A stretch of 64,000 nucleotides of DNA from Celoporthe dispersa. Its lineage: Eukaryota > Ascomycota > Sordariomycetes > Diaporthales > Cryphonectriaceae. Location: positions 4,464,001 to 4,528,000 of the forward strand of contig WAID01000003.1 in the NCBI GenBank assembly GCA_016584495.1, given 5' to 3'. A program made the position numbers and the translations under genes. Position 1 is the first letter of the stretch. Every line of letters begins with the position of its first letter. Of the stretch, positions 1-10,410 are shown piece after piece. The notes below the pieces were generated by a model. That model had not been told where the DNA came from and did no database searches. It saw nothing but the letters and a program-made list of their open reading frames with translations.

Positions 1-3000
1 TTCGGGCGAGGGCGACGACACGGGCGACGAATGCTCTTGGCTTGAGGTATCGCCTGTGAGGGGCGGGGGCTGATTCTCCGTTGGTGTGATGGGCGAGACC
101 TCGATGGGAGACTCGGACAGCCGCTCTCTCGGCTGGCTGGCAGCTCCAGACTTTTCTGGGGTGACAGTCGATGTAGACTCCGTGGACACCACGCTGACAT
201 AGCTGTCAGGGAACGAACCCGGCAGCACCGGCCTCTGGGGCTTCTGCCTCTCTGGCTGCGGCTCCGGCTGGTCCAAAGACTTAGTAGTGTCCTTGGTCGC
301 CGGTGTCTGGGCAATCTCTTGCACTCCCTCGTCAGAGTCCGAGTCCTCAATCTGCATCCGTGACTTGACCACAGTGGTCTTTGCAGGCTTCTGGTCGTCG
401 GCACTCTGGGAGCGGGTCGGTGCCTGTCTGGGCGTGTACTGTTTATAGTCATCCATGGACGCTGATCGGGCAGCAGTCGCAGACGGCTGAGATGTCGGCT
501 CGTCATCCTCATCATCTTCGAATAGATCGGCGTCCGGATCGACGATGCGCATCGAAGCAGGCGGTACGTTTGCGACGCTCTTCAGGCTGCTTTCGTTCAG
601 GAAGGTCGAGAGGTCCATGCCAGCCCCGGCGTCCTGCGGGCCACCTCCAGTCTTTCTCGTAAGAGACGGCTCGACCCTCGGTTGCTGCTTCTGAAGCTTG
701 CTGGGGTTCCGCTGCGGGCTCATACCGGCTTTCTCCGAACCCATGTCGTCGCCGATGTCCTCCGATGGTCTGTCCACCGGCTCGATTCCGATATCCATGG
801 AGCGCTTGCCGAAAGATTCCTCGTCCTCGTCGCCTCTCCTCCTATCTTTGCGCGAGAAGAGGCTCCTGAAGCCACCCTTCTTCTCCTTCTCCTTCTTGTC
901 TTTGGCTTTCCGCTTGTCCTCCTTGGAGTCCTTCTCGAGCAGCTTGTCGAAGCTCGGCCGCTGCTTGATCCCCTTGTCAATAGAATCGGAGGACGCCCTC
1001 GCTACACCATCATCGCGGAGCAGACCTGGCGTGAGGGTGATCTTCTTGGTCTCGACGGTGTCGTCCTTGAAGAAAGAGTCACGGACAGTGCCATCCGCCC
1101 TCTTCTTCGGTCCCTCCACCCCATTTGTTTCGAAGATCTCCTCGCTCGTCCGACTGGTAGGCTTAGAGGCGCCATTGGGGGACTCCTCGCCGAGATCTGA
1201 TTTAGTAGAATCGGCACCTTGGCCAGATTTCTGCTGACCCCGTGGGCGCAGCGGCGCCACCTTTGCCGAATCGTCGTCCTTTTCGCCGTCGTCGCCGTTG
1301 GTCTGCTTGGCCGCCGAGGCCTGCTGCTGGGATTGTTGCGTTTGCTGTTGTTGCTGTTGCTGCTGCGCCATCAACTGATTCTCTTCCTCTTCGTCTTCGG
1401 TGTCGTAGTCATAATCGGAGTAGTCCACGAAGGTGGGAGCTGCAAATGTGACATTCTTGGCTTTCCTCCTTCGCATCGCTGTCTTGATCGGGTTCTTGGC
1501 CTTCTCGGCTTGGTCACCCAGCATGGTCGCCGATAGCTGCACAAGTCAGTCTCCCAACCCGATTAGTGCTCCCTGGAAATAACGTACGTCAATGTTCCGG
1601 TGCTTGTTTAGACGAGCAAGTCGTTCAGTCGGTGTTTCGATGTGCTCAGCCGGCAAATAACCTTGGGGAAGACAAAAGAAAAATCGCGTCAGCGCATAGT
1701 TCTCGGGATCCACTGCCGCTGTTGAGGCCATCTCACCTATACTACTATCCTTGACAACTCGAACAAGCCACCAGTAGCTGTTGCTGTCGTCAAGCAAAAC
1801 CATGGCATCGCCCTTTGTTGCGTTGGCTTGGCCCTCGACGGTCGCTATGAAGGTGTGTAGAGCGTAGACGAGCTCGAAATCGATATCCTCTGCATCATGT
1901 AAGCTTTCACCTCCCCACCCGGAGTCAACAAATCTAGGGTCTGTAGACTGAAGGAAAAGATCGTCGTCATCATCATCTTCGTCGGTGGAGTCCTCGTACG
2001 GAATGATCAAGCCATCGACATCGACACCTTCGTCCTCGATACCGCTTATGGCCTCGTCTTTGGCCCTCGCTGCTTCCACTTTGCAAGGCTTGCCAGACCT
2101 GCCCTCATCCGCGATGCCACTAGCCAATGATCTTGGTCCCGTGGCCACACTATGCTCCAATGAGTCTTGACCGAGGCTTTGCTGGCAATCCCTAGGCACA
2201 ACGGCCTGCTTGTTCCCCGCTGCGACATCGTGCACAGCTCCAATGTCGCTGGGTCGCTCGTCGAGATCCCCGGGCACTGCACCGGGGAGAAGATGATGAT
2301 TATGACAAGAAGGAGGGCTCGCAGCTGGAGCCTTGATCGCATGCTGCTGAGAGGCCTGCTGTAGGGGTAAGTAGTCAGGAGGTTCGAGGTATGGAGAAGA
2401 AGACCTCGCCTCGCTGAAGCACATGGACGCCGGAGAACTACACGGCGAAGCGTCCTGCTGAACATCGTGGAGTGTCGGAAGTTGACAAATGGACCCACCA
2501 TCGTCGATCGAGGGCGAGCTCGATATCTTGTCCATCATGTCGTCGTCCAGGTCTCCCTCCTCGCCATCCATGTCGCCATCCTCCGTGTTGTCCTGGGACA
2601 CCAGGCCCCCGTTCTGCGCGACGGCCAGGTCATCCTGCGCCGCCATGTCGCTGTCGCTGCTGCCGTTCAGATGCCCGCCGGCCAGAGAGCTAGTGACACC
2701 AGCCGCAAGGTCTTCGGCGTATTGTTGTAGGTCGCCGGCCTCGCCGCCGCCCCCGTTGGCCCAAGAAATCCGCGGGCTCTTGGCTTCCTCCTCTGCTGTC
2801 TCGGCGGCGACTTCTCGTAGGGTCTCGGCCTGGTGGGGCGCAAAGGTACCAGCGTTCGCGCTGCTCGCAGACTGCTTTGTCTGTAAGGGACCGGGTCGAG
2901 CAGTGTGGTTCTGCGCCGAAGGAGTGTCGTGATCTTGCAGATCGATCGTATCTGATCGACAGGAGACGAGAAAACAGTCAGCAGCTATCAGGGGGACGAG

Positions 3001-3247
3001 GACGTGAGGGCGCAAGGCATCAGGGCCACCGCATGGGCCGTTCCGTAGCAGGGTGTCGTGTTGGGGAACGAGAAAGCTTCCAATGCACGAACACGAGGCC
3101 GCGGAAGGGAGGGGGCCCAGGCAAAGTTATGCACGGTGGGATTCGAGTGGGAGGATCAGGAAGGGCGGCAGCATCGATCGCATGAACAGGATGGGGCGGG
3201 CAGGGTAGGCTGTACATACCAGCGCGAACTATTCCGGGTCTCGTCAT
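1..3247 (-). CDS. teaC: Tea4/Bud14-type SH3 cell-polarity protein (5' complete, 3' end beyond the window)
   Basis: Exons read 3247-3220, 2951-1737, 1661-1588 and 1536 to the left edge, giving 951 visible residues. The start is the ATG at 3247, followed after nine codons by a GTATGT donor; the acceptor at 2952 restores the frame. The N-terminal third is disordered and acidic. An SH3 domain lies near residues 360-450 (LVYALHTF, then SYWWLVRVVKDSSIG joined to YLPAEHIETPTERLARLN), and is followed by LSATMLGD and a Gln-rich run. The SH3 domain with the adjoining ERLARLNKHRNID segment is the hallmark of fission yeast Tea4, budding yeast Bud14 and Aspergillus TeaC. Those proteins link microtubule-delivered landmarks to formins and type 1 phosphatase at growing tips. 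The rest is low complexity, Ser/Glu/Lys rich. The 75-nt intron 1662-1736 is in frame and stop-free, so an uncorrected ORF inserts about 25 residues into the SH3 domain. Family identity is secure; the C-terminus is not seen. Confidence 0.9.
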
Positions 3248-5254
3248 GGTGAAGGGAGGAGATGCCAGCCCAGAGCCAGCGACAGCATCAATTGAATATC
3301 AGCAATGAGCTAAGAAAGAAAAGGGGTGGGTTCGATGGCGATAGGGTGGGTGTTATGATGTCCGCAGTCCGTATCGTCAGGCCAGGGGATCTCGGGCACG
3401 AGAATGGTAAGAGGGAGAGAGACCCTGCACACCACACGAGACCACAGCCCACAGATGCTGGAGCAGATCTCGAGTAAGTTTTTCTGCGTTTGGATGAGAA
3501 ACAAGGCAGTTGTTGATAGCAGCCTCAGGCCTCTTTTGAGAGAGGGGGGGCGAGAGGGAGCCGAAAGTTAAAGAAATGTCTTGTCGGGAGTGTCTGTCGT
3601 GTGTCTGTCTTGTATTCCTGGCCGCAGGAAAGCTGGGAAAGGTGGTTTCGGAATTCAAAAAGACAGGACGACCCCAGAGTGCCCAGGCCTCCTCCTCACG
3701 CCTCCCACGGTGGGTTTAGACCCAGAAATCCAGTCCAGCCCGCCTTGGGACAGGTCTAATTTGGTCCACTGGCTAATCAACCAGTCCAAGCAAAGACGCG
3801 CAACCGACTGCATGAATAATTCAGCCCCCGCGTCTTGAAACGGAGAGATATCGTGATCGGCCAGATGTGTGATGATGAAGAAGATGAAGAAAAAAAAGAC
3901 TGGAGGCCGCAGCCGTGGATGGTATCCTTTTTTTTTCTTTTTTTCTTTTTCCTTTCTTGTTGTTGTCTTGCTCAGACCCCAGCAGGCGACTGAGTCCTTC
4001 GACGAAACCTGAAAATGACCAAATGACGGACACCTGGTTCCTTTTTTGGGCTGCAGGCGGGAAGAGGTACAGCTAGGGACAGGGTGCCTGCCCAGGTGGG
4101 AGTGGAGCGGATGGGGAGTTCTGCAGGGGAAAAAACACCCTTCTACTGTACTAACCCTGCCACGCTGCCAGGGCTGCCCACTTAACCCATCCGCCTATTT
4201 TTTCTCCCAACCCACTCCTCACCCTTACCACCAACGGCCAGGACTCGAATCATCAACCACGACAGAAACACAACCCCCTCCCCGGCCTTCTCCTCTCCTG
4301 GCCCCACAGGCCAACTGAGGGTCAGCGTTGCACACAAGAGCGCACTGCACCTGTTGTGAAGCAGAGCCTGGTGATGCAGAGACAAGTTGATTTTTTTCCC
4401 CCAGAGAAAATTGGCCAACAGGGCCTCTGAGCAGGACAGAGAGAGAGAGAGAGAGAGAGCCTATGCTACTCCTCCAGGCCAGGGCAGGACCAAGCTAACG
4501 GCTTAGTACTACATAGGTACAAAAGGCATGCCGTGGCCCCCATGAGACGGTCCAGAGGGTGCGCGTGCCACATTCCGATCTGTCAGCCCCGACAAAAGCT
4601 GCGGGCGTGCAGGCCCACCAAAAGAGACCGCGGCCACGATCACGCGAGGGCTGAGAGAAGCAGTGTCCTATCGATCAGATCAGGAACAGATTGCCAATTT
4701 GCAAAGCACTGCATGCAATTCCAAGAGAAAATGGCCCCTCGATTTCACGCCGGCCCTGGGTGGGGTCCGACCGGCACGTTGTCCTCTGGCTTCCGGGCTC
4801 CCCTTTTTCCCTTGGGGTGCCTGGGTTGCTCCGTCTTGAAACAATCCAATACGTCCAAGCTCTGCTTATTGGGTGGAGCCCGCACGAGATCTACCCTGGC
4901 CCGCGCAGATTATCCTTTCTTCCTAGGCCGGCCTGCTCTCTTAACTGCTGCCCCTGGGCGCTGACATGGCACCGCACTGCAGGCGATCGTCTTTGGGGGA
5001 AAGGCATGTGAGCCCACCTCTGAGTGCGTCGAGACACGCGGGAGTCCACAGGGCTGCATGCAGGTGCAGATGCTGCTCGTTGTCAGGAGTGAAGATCGCT
5101 CGAGTGTGCCCCGCTCTGCCTACTGATTTCTCTGGCGCATGAAATTCTGTGTGCATCTGGCTGTATGGCCCCCCGGTGGGCGCTAACGTCAATCTATAAT
5201 CATCGGATTCACATGTTACAGGCTGGGATCACACGTGAACTGGCGTGTACGACT
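3248..5254. other. Intergenic, upstream of the tea4-type gene
   Basis: I see no supported gene here. The stretch presumably holds the promoter and 5' leader of the minus-strand polarity gene. It contains homopolymer T and A tracts around 3885-3960, a (GA)n microsatellite at 4437-4459 and a short GTACTACATAGGTAC palindrome-like motif near 4506-4520. Reading frames on both strands are short, overlapping and rich in Arg/Ser/Pro, as expected of non-coding GC-rich DNA. Confidence 0.6.
4437..4459. repeat. (GA)n microsatellite
   Basis: A perfect GA dinucleotide run of about 11 to 12 units in the leader region of the tea4-type gene. Confidence 0.9.
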
Positions 5255-5923
5255 TCAGAGGAGCAGCTTGATCTGATCAAGACAGTCACCGCCATCCAGT
5301 GAACGTCCCACCAGGCTACGATGTACCACGTCCCGCAGAGCTACACGAAAAGAGTATGTGAAGCCCGCCTCTAATAATGGAGGTCTAAGTCTTTCGTCTC
5401 CGACTACGCTCTCAAGGAGCAGGCCCTTCTCGATGGGATAACATAAGTGCCTGGCAATTTTCTCAATTTTTAGTCTATTTACAACGACGGGACCTTGACT
5501 CCGTCGATCAGCTACGAAACAGTCACCATCTTTCATGTCCGTTCCATGGCCCTCATGTCGTGACCAGAGGGCAGGGATGTCAAGCCCCGAGACCTTGGAT
5601 GCTGCTCTGTAAGACCGATACTTGCTCCAGGTAGACGAGAATGTGAACGTCCGAGACTTTGTATCGCAGCCGCCGGTCGTACCTAGAAGGCGGTGGCTAT
5701 ATTGTTGATCCTCACAACGAATAACACCTTGCTCTAGCACAAGCACGACGGTGCTACTGTGCCACCGGACCGCCGTGTGATGCAAGGACGGTCTGCGGCG
5801 CTTGTCTTGCGAGCTGACCATGTTGGAAACCCGCTCGATACCACGTTTTCGATCGTCGACGGGCTCGAGCGGCGCCCCCGATGCTTCAAGGATGCCCAGT
5901 GCCGCTTTCGATTTGCTTAGCAT
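5255..5923 (-). CDS. Orphan open reading frame, unrecognised
   Basis: A 222-codon uninterrupted frame from ATG at 5923 to TGA. I do not recognise any domain. The product is basic to neutral, with no clear signal peptide or membrane segment. Its codon use is mixed, with more A/T-ending codons than the verified genes, and no intron signals are needed. Homology or transcript support would be required to call it a gene. It lies in a gene-poor interval, so it could be a fast-evolving lineage-specific gene, the last exon of a decayed gene extending to its right, or chance. Kept because it is the longest clean minus-strand frame in the interval and is not a shadow of another gene. Confidence 0.25.
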   Translation of the reverse strand: MLSKSKAALGILEASGAPLEPVDDRKRGIERVSNMVSSQDKRRRPSLHHTAVRWHSSTVVLVLEQGVIRCEDQQYSHRLLGTTGGCDTKSRTFTFSSTWSKYRSYRAASKVSGLDIPALWSRHEGHGTDMKDGDCFVADRRSQGPVVVNRLKIEKIARHLCYPIEKGLLLESVVGDERLRPPLLEAGFTYSFRVALRDVVHRSLVGRSLDGGDCLDQIKLLL

Positions 5924-7239
5924 TGACGTTCAGAGCATCTTTCCTGGGCCCCAGCTCCGATCTTCCCTGTGTATAGCCACAGGAGAGTTCAGCTTTCCCC
6001 GCAGATCAGCAGTGTGCTCCTGCAGCGCCCATAGCCTCCTCGGTATGAGGATGCCTGTGACCTCACGAGGCTCCCTTGACGCCGTATGTTCATCTGTAGG
6101 ACTGACCTACGGCCCCGGCCGCGGAACTGTGGACCAAAGCATCTGGCCACGACATGGTGGTCATGCCAGTGGGATCGGTGACAATACCCTTTCGAAGGTA
6201 TCTTCAAGGGCCGAGCTCCTCCTTCTCACCGCATTGCGTGATAGTGCTCCTCGGCGTACACCACGTGAATTCCTAGCGGTAAGCAGTAAGCAGCGAAGAC
6301 CTTCAGTACCGCACTGTCCTTCATTGTTTCGCAGAGAGGTCTTATTGGCTTTGTCGCTTCCCCCGTTCCATTTCCCAGTTTACGGATAAACCATAGGAGG
6401 CACAAGTAACGTCGCCGGCTTGGCTCGTACCGCTGGGACGTGAGGAGCCTTATACATGCCGATCGAGAACTTTCAGCAACACCATGGTGATGTGTGTGAT
6501 CGAAGCAAAGAGGTGAGGTGAGGAGCCTCAGGCGGCCTCTGGGCGGCACGCCGGGGCTGGAATAGATGAACCTCGCATAGTGAACACCTCCACCAGATGG
6601 CGATTGCGAGGCTGCTCGCCTGATCTGGGGTCCCTGAGCCTTTCCGGGTCTCTGAGCTTACACCTGGCTCAACGTCTGGCTCTCCCGTGGTGACTTCACT
6701 CCTTGTGCCGTTTTAAGCTGAAGACGAGGAGGGAAGAAGGTGTCTCTGGATGTTCAGTATCTTTCAAACAACTCTACCATGATGTCCGAAGGGTCGGGTG
6801 ACAGTTACATGAGAAGAACCTCCAGCCCTCCCCTAGCCTCGTCAGTGCCATCTGAGCAGCATCGGTTACGACATCCCTCCGTCCGTAGTAAGATCCCCAG
6901 TAGCGCTGCTCCTCAAAGGTACCAAGAGGTAGAGGTCAGACCACAGTGCTCGGGCGGCTTTAGCTAAATATCTGTTGCTGCGCCGCCCGCGCCGGCCCCG
7001 CGCCCCCATGGATCGGAGACACACAGCATATGGTATTGAATACGAAAGGGCCGGCAAATGTTCGTAAGGCGGTCCTATCCGCATTCACAATAGGGTGTAG
7101 ATAGGGCTTGCAGAACCCCTCTCGACGTCGCGGCTTTCAGACAGCAGGAGATCGTCCTCGTTATGCAGCTGCGACGCCCACCCGCCCGCTGTCAGAGTGG
7201 CTGATGACGATGGACACCAGATTGAGGATCTCGGAGCTC
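5924..7239. other. Gene-poor interval with short open frames only
   Basis: Short frames occur on both strands (minus strand about 6549-6226 and 7084-6866, plus strand 5802-6389), but none shows a known motif or a consistent chain of splice sites. It could hold decayed exons of the same locus as the orphan frame to the left. Nothing firm can be annotated. Confidence 0.4.
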
Positions 7240-8516
7240 ATGGAATCAGATGTGCCCTGGCCTGACGTGGGTCCATTCTCCCCAGCGCTGCAGCATGTTG
7301 GCGCTCTTGAAGCCCGACGTTCCAGCAATGGGATCGTCTGTTGAGCACGCGACTGGGTAATTATCTCCAGAGGCCCGGGTTTCCGCCCGTAGACCTGAGA
7401 GAAGCTTGTTGGGTGGGCTGCCAAGATGTGATAGAGAGAGACCCTGCAGGCCGGCGTCCTTTAGCAGGCGCTGCCAAGGGGACGAGGATGGAATGTGGCA
7501 CAATGCAGAAGCGGGAGATGTGCGCTGTCAGGGTGGGAAACGGTGCTTGGCCGAATCCTTCTCCGTGGCTTTTTGTTTATTCACTTTTCTGTTCTCTTTA
7601 TTTTGTTATCTTTAATCTTGTATTGCAGCCATTAGCATGTTTTGCCTAGTAACGATACCGTCGCCCAACGAGGAACACAAGGGCAGATCGCAATAGGCCT
7701 TTCCCTCCCCCTTCAGCGACCAGGAAGAAAGGGATGAGGTATTCATGCGTCGGAATAATGCACCCAGCGCGCGCGCATATGCTCATCGCGGAGGTGGAGC
7801 GTCGAGAGCCGGGGAGCTGAAAGGGGATGGGTACCATAGCAAATTTCTATGGTAATCACTAACCGTAACGCCATAGTACGTACTACTATGTACAGTAGTA
7901 GTACTATAACATGTACCATACGTATAGTAGGGCGCAGGCGGGCCATGCGGCATAATCCAGTCAGAGCATAGTACGTACCAAAAAAGGACCCAGATTCCAG
8001 ATTTTGTCGACCCCGGGAGGAAGATTAAGGTTTTGGTTAGTGGGCCGATCTTGCATCGACGGGCTTTTCTGGCTGCAACCCGCAGGGCCCTTGGACTTCC
8101 GGGGAGGCGGGCATGCCCTGAGCGAGCTGGTCGAGATCGGACTGCCTCGTGATTCGTGATCTGGTACAGGCCACAAGCCTGCAGAGACGGGCGGGCGACG
8201 TGGTCGTGGCTGTGGTTATGTTCGCGGCGACTCGAGCCCTGAACAATGCTCGGGATGCCCAGCAGCAGCGAGGTGATGGCATCTCTCGTCAGGCCACCCA
8301 TCCCTTCTCGACACGAGGGCCCTGCCCATCATCAGGATTGGGGAGAGCCTCTCAGGCGGGCTGCGAGGTGTCGGGCCGGCATGTCCCTCGGCGCTGCCAA
8401 GATGAAGAGGATGGTCAGAAACAACACGCGCCACCACGCCCTCGATGATCGTCCATACCAAAGTAGGAAGGAATACGGACCACTCCGTAGAAAGTTGGCA
8501 ATCTGCAGAGACATCG
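7240..8516 (-). pseudogene. Two diverged copies of an intron-exon-like segment, possible decayed gene(s)
   Basis: On the minus strand, two places look like intron 3' ends followed by related exons. At 8401-8390 a pyrimidine-rich stretch ends in TTGGCAG and is followed by CGCC, with a CTGAC branch-point-like site and a GTATGG donor about 60 nt upstream. At 7478-7467 the same TTGGCAGCGCC boundary recurs. The plus-strand words GGCCGGC, GGCGCTGCCAAG and GAGGATGG appear in the same order with near-identical spacing at 7449/7467/7484 and 8374/8390/8407. The conceptual peptides after the boundary also resemble each other (KDAGLQGLSLSHLGSPPN versus RDMPARHLAARLRGSPQS). Frames are broken within short distances. 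I infer a degenerate, tandemly duplicated gene or element; the family is unknown. Confidence 0.25.
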
Positions 8517-10410
8517 CCCCGCGGGGAAAAATGTTGGCCTGACTGGTTGTCGAGCGCGCACTACCATGTCTTTTTCTGTATTCTTTTTCCCCTCTTCCCT
8601 TTCTACCTTTTCATTTCGTATTCGGACCGCCTGTTTTTCCCAGATACTAACCTCGCACTCGCCTGTCTGCAAAGGCTATTGGAGCAAGATTTTATTTTAT
8701 TTTTTTAACCTTTACCAGCAGCGCCAGTGGTCATTTGTCATGGATGAGGCTGCTAGATCGGCAAGATGACGAAGCAACAGGGACCCAGAGCTCGACTGGA
8801 ATAATCCGCATGACAAGACGGCGGGCTGGCTATGCATCCGGGAATGACACCCACACATGTGCATCACACTTACAAAGGAAGTGGCCGAGGTTGGAGAAGA
8901 GGGAAGAACGGAGAGAACGAAACACACACGCACGCACGCACACACGCGCGCGCGCAGCTTGAGCCGTGTGAGCAGATCAGTGCGCTAACTGTGCTCTGGG
9001 CCCAGCACCAGCGCTGGCCGGCGGTTTGATGTACTGTTCTGGTAAGGTACAGAGCTCGGATTTGGGCTCTTCCAGGTTCTGCCCTAGCTCCCTTACAAGC
9101 CTGAGCGCCGGGCCCATCCCAACTCTGTGGTAGCCCCCACGCAGAAGCCGTTACAGCCTGCGGTCTAGTGTCTCAATTCGCGCAACGGTCCAAAATACAT
9201 TGGGCGACGACATCTTCTTCCTCTGGCTGCAGGTTGGAAATCTGTACGACAGTGTATGTCCCCCGCAGGACGATCTCGGCGCTGGAGGGAATCCAGTCTG
9301 GAGCACGACCTGCTCCTCAGGCGTTCTGAACATGTGGGATGACGACGCTATGGCGGGAACTCAGCGCCGAATCTACTTCTGGGCTGGGCTGGGCTGGTGG
9401 GGCGCATACGTCTCCCCGGTGGGAAAGGGGGGAGGGGTCGGGTCTGGCTGGGAGGGGGTGGGCGGCGGCCTGTCAGTGGCACGAGGTACACACGATAGCA
9501 GTGAAGAGGCCTGGTGGGCGAATGCGCACAGTGCCTGCCTCGCCTCATCCCCTTAATCATCCATCCGTCCAGCCGTCCATGTGTTTGTTCTTCCTCCAGG
9601 TCCCCCAGCCAGTTTCTAAGCCCCGCTGCCGCTCTTGTCATCTCCAGGCCGAGTCCGCCCAGGTCTCCATATGTCTCTCTCAAATACCTTCCCAGGGTAA
9701 AACGCTTCCGAGACAGATACAGATCCGGCCAGGCACTTTTCCAGAGATCTCCCGTTCCCTTGACTCGCCCTCGTCCCTTGTCTCCCAGCGTGACCTCGTA
9801 ACGTACACACACCACTGATTGACCTACTGTCGTTTCCCCGCCAGACCAAGGCGATCTCGCATTCTCGACCACCTCTCCCGATCATCCTTTCGACTGTACA
9901 CACACCCCGGATTTCTCGGCGCCCAGCCTTTTCCCTCACGCATCCCTCCCGCTCTACACTCCTCAATCTCCTCCTTTGGACAATCGACAACGCCCGACGC
10001 ACCGACATCGCGCGCGAACTCTTGTGATTGGAGACGAGGACTTTCGTAGAACAAGGTCAGAAGGGAAAGAGAGAAGGAAGAAGGAGGAAGAAGAAAAAAA
10101 CCAGAAAAAAAACAAGGGATTTAGCGCCAGAGGTCACGAGCAATTTCGCTGCATGGGCGAAGTGGCACAGTGACGACCCGACGATCCTGCGGCCTGTACT
10201 CCGACCACGACGACCACGATCACCACAACCACCGACATCACTCCGTCCAGATACTCTAGAACCCGGCCGCGATTGGCCGCATTATCAGCTGCGAAACCTC
10301 ACGGATGGCGTGTCCCAGATAGGGAATACTCTTCTTTGCCGGAGGCGATCGTCCACTAGAGATTTTGCCAGCGGCTGGCCGCGACACCCGCCCGGGACTC
10401 GTTGCCAGCC
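8517..10410. other. Upstream region and leader of palH
   Basis: No supported gene. It includes a CA/CG alternating tract at 8922-8956, pyrimidine-rich DNA at about 9545-9990 typical of fungal promoters and leaders, and a purine-rich stretch (AAGAAGAAAAAAACC-like) at about 10050-10110. Position and composition suggest promoter and 5' UTR of palH. Confidence 0.5.
8922..8956. repeat. Alternating purine-pyrimidine (CA/CG)n tract
   Basis: ACACAC followed by GCACGCAC and CGCGCGCG units form about 35 bp of strict purine-pyrimidine alternation, a sequence type that favours left-handed Z-DNA. Confidence 0.85.

Noticed and set aside
10402..10410. Start of palH three codons upstream at 10402
   Set aside because: That codon is TTG; the ATG at 10411 has a strong fungal start context.
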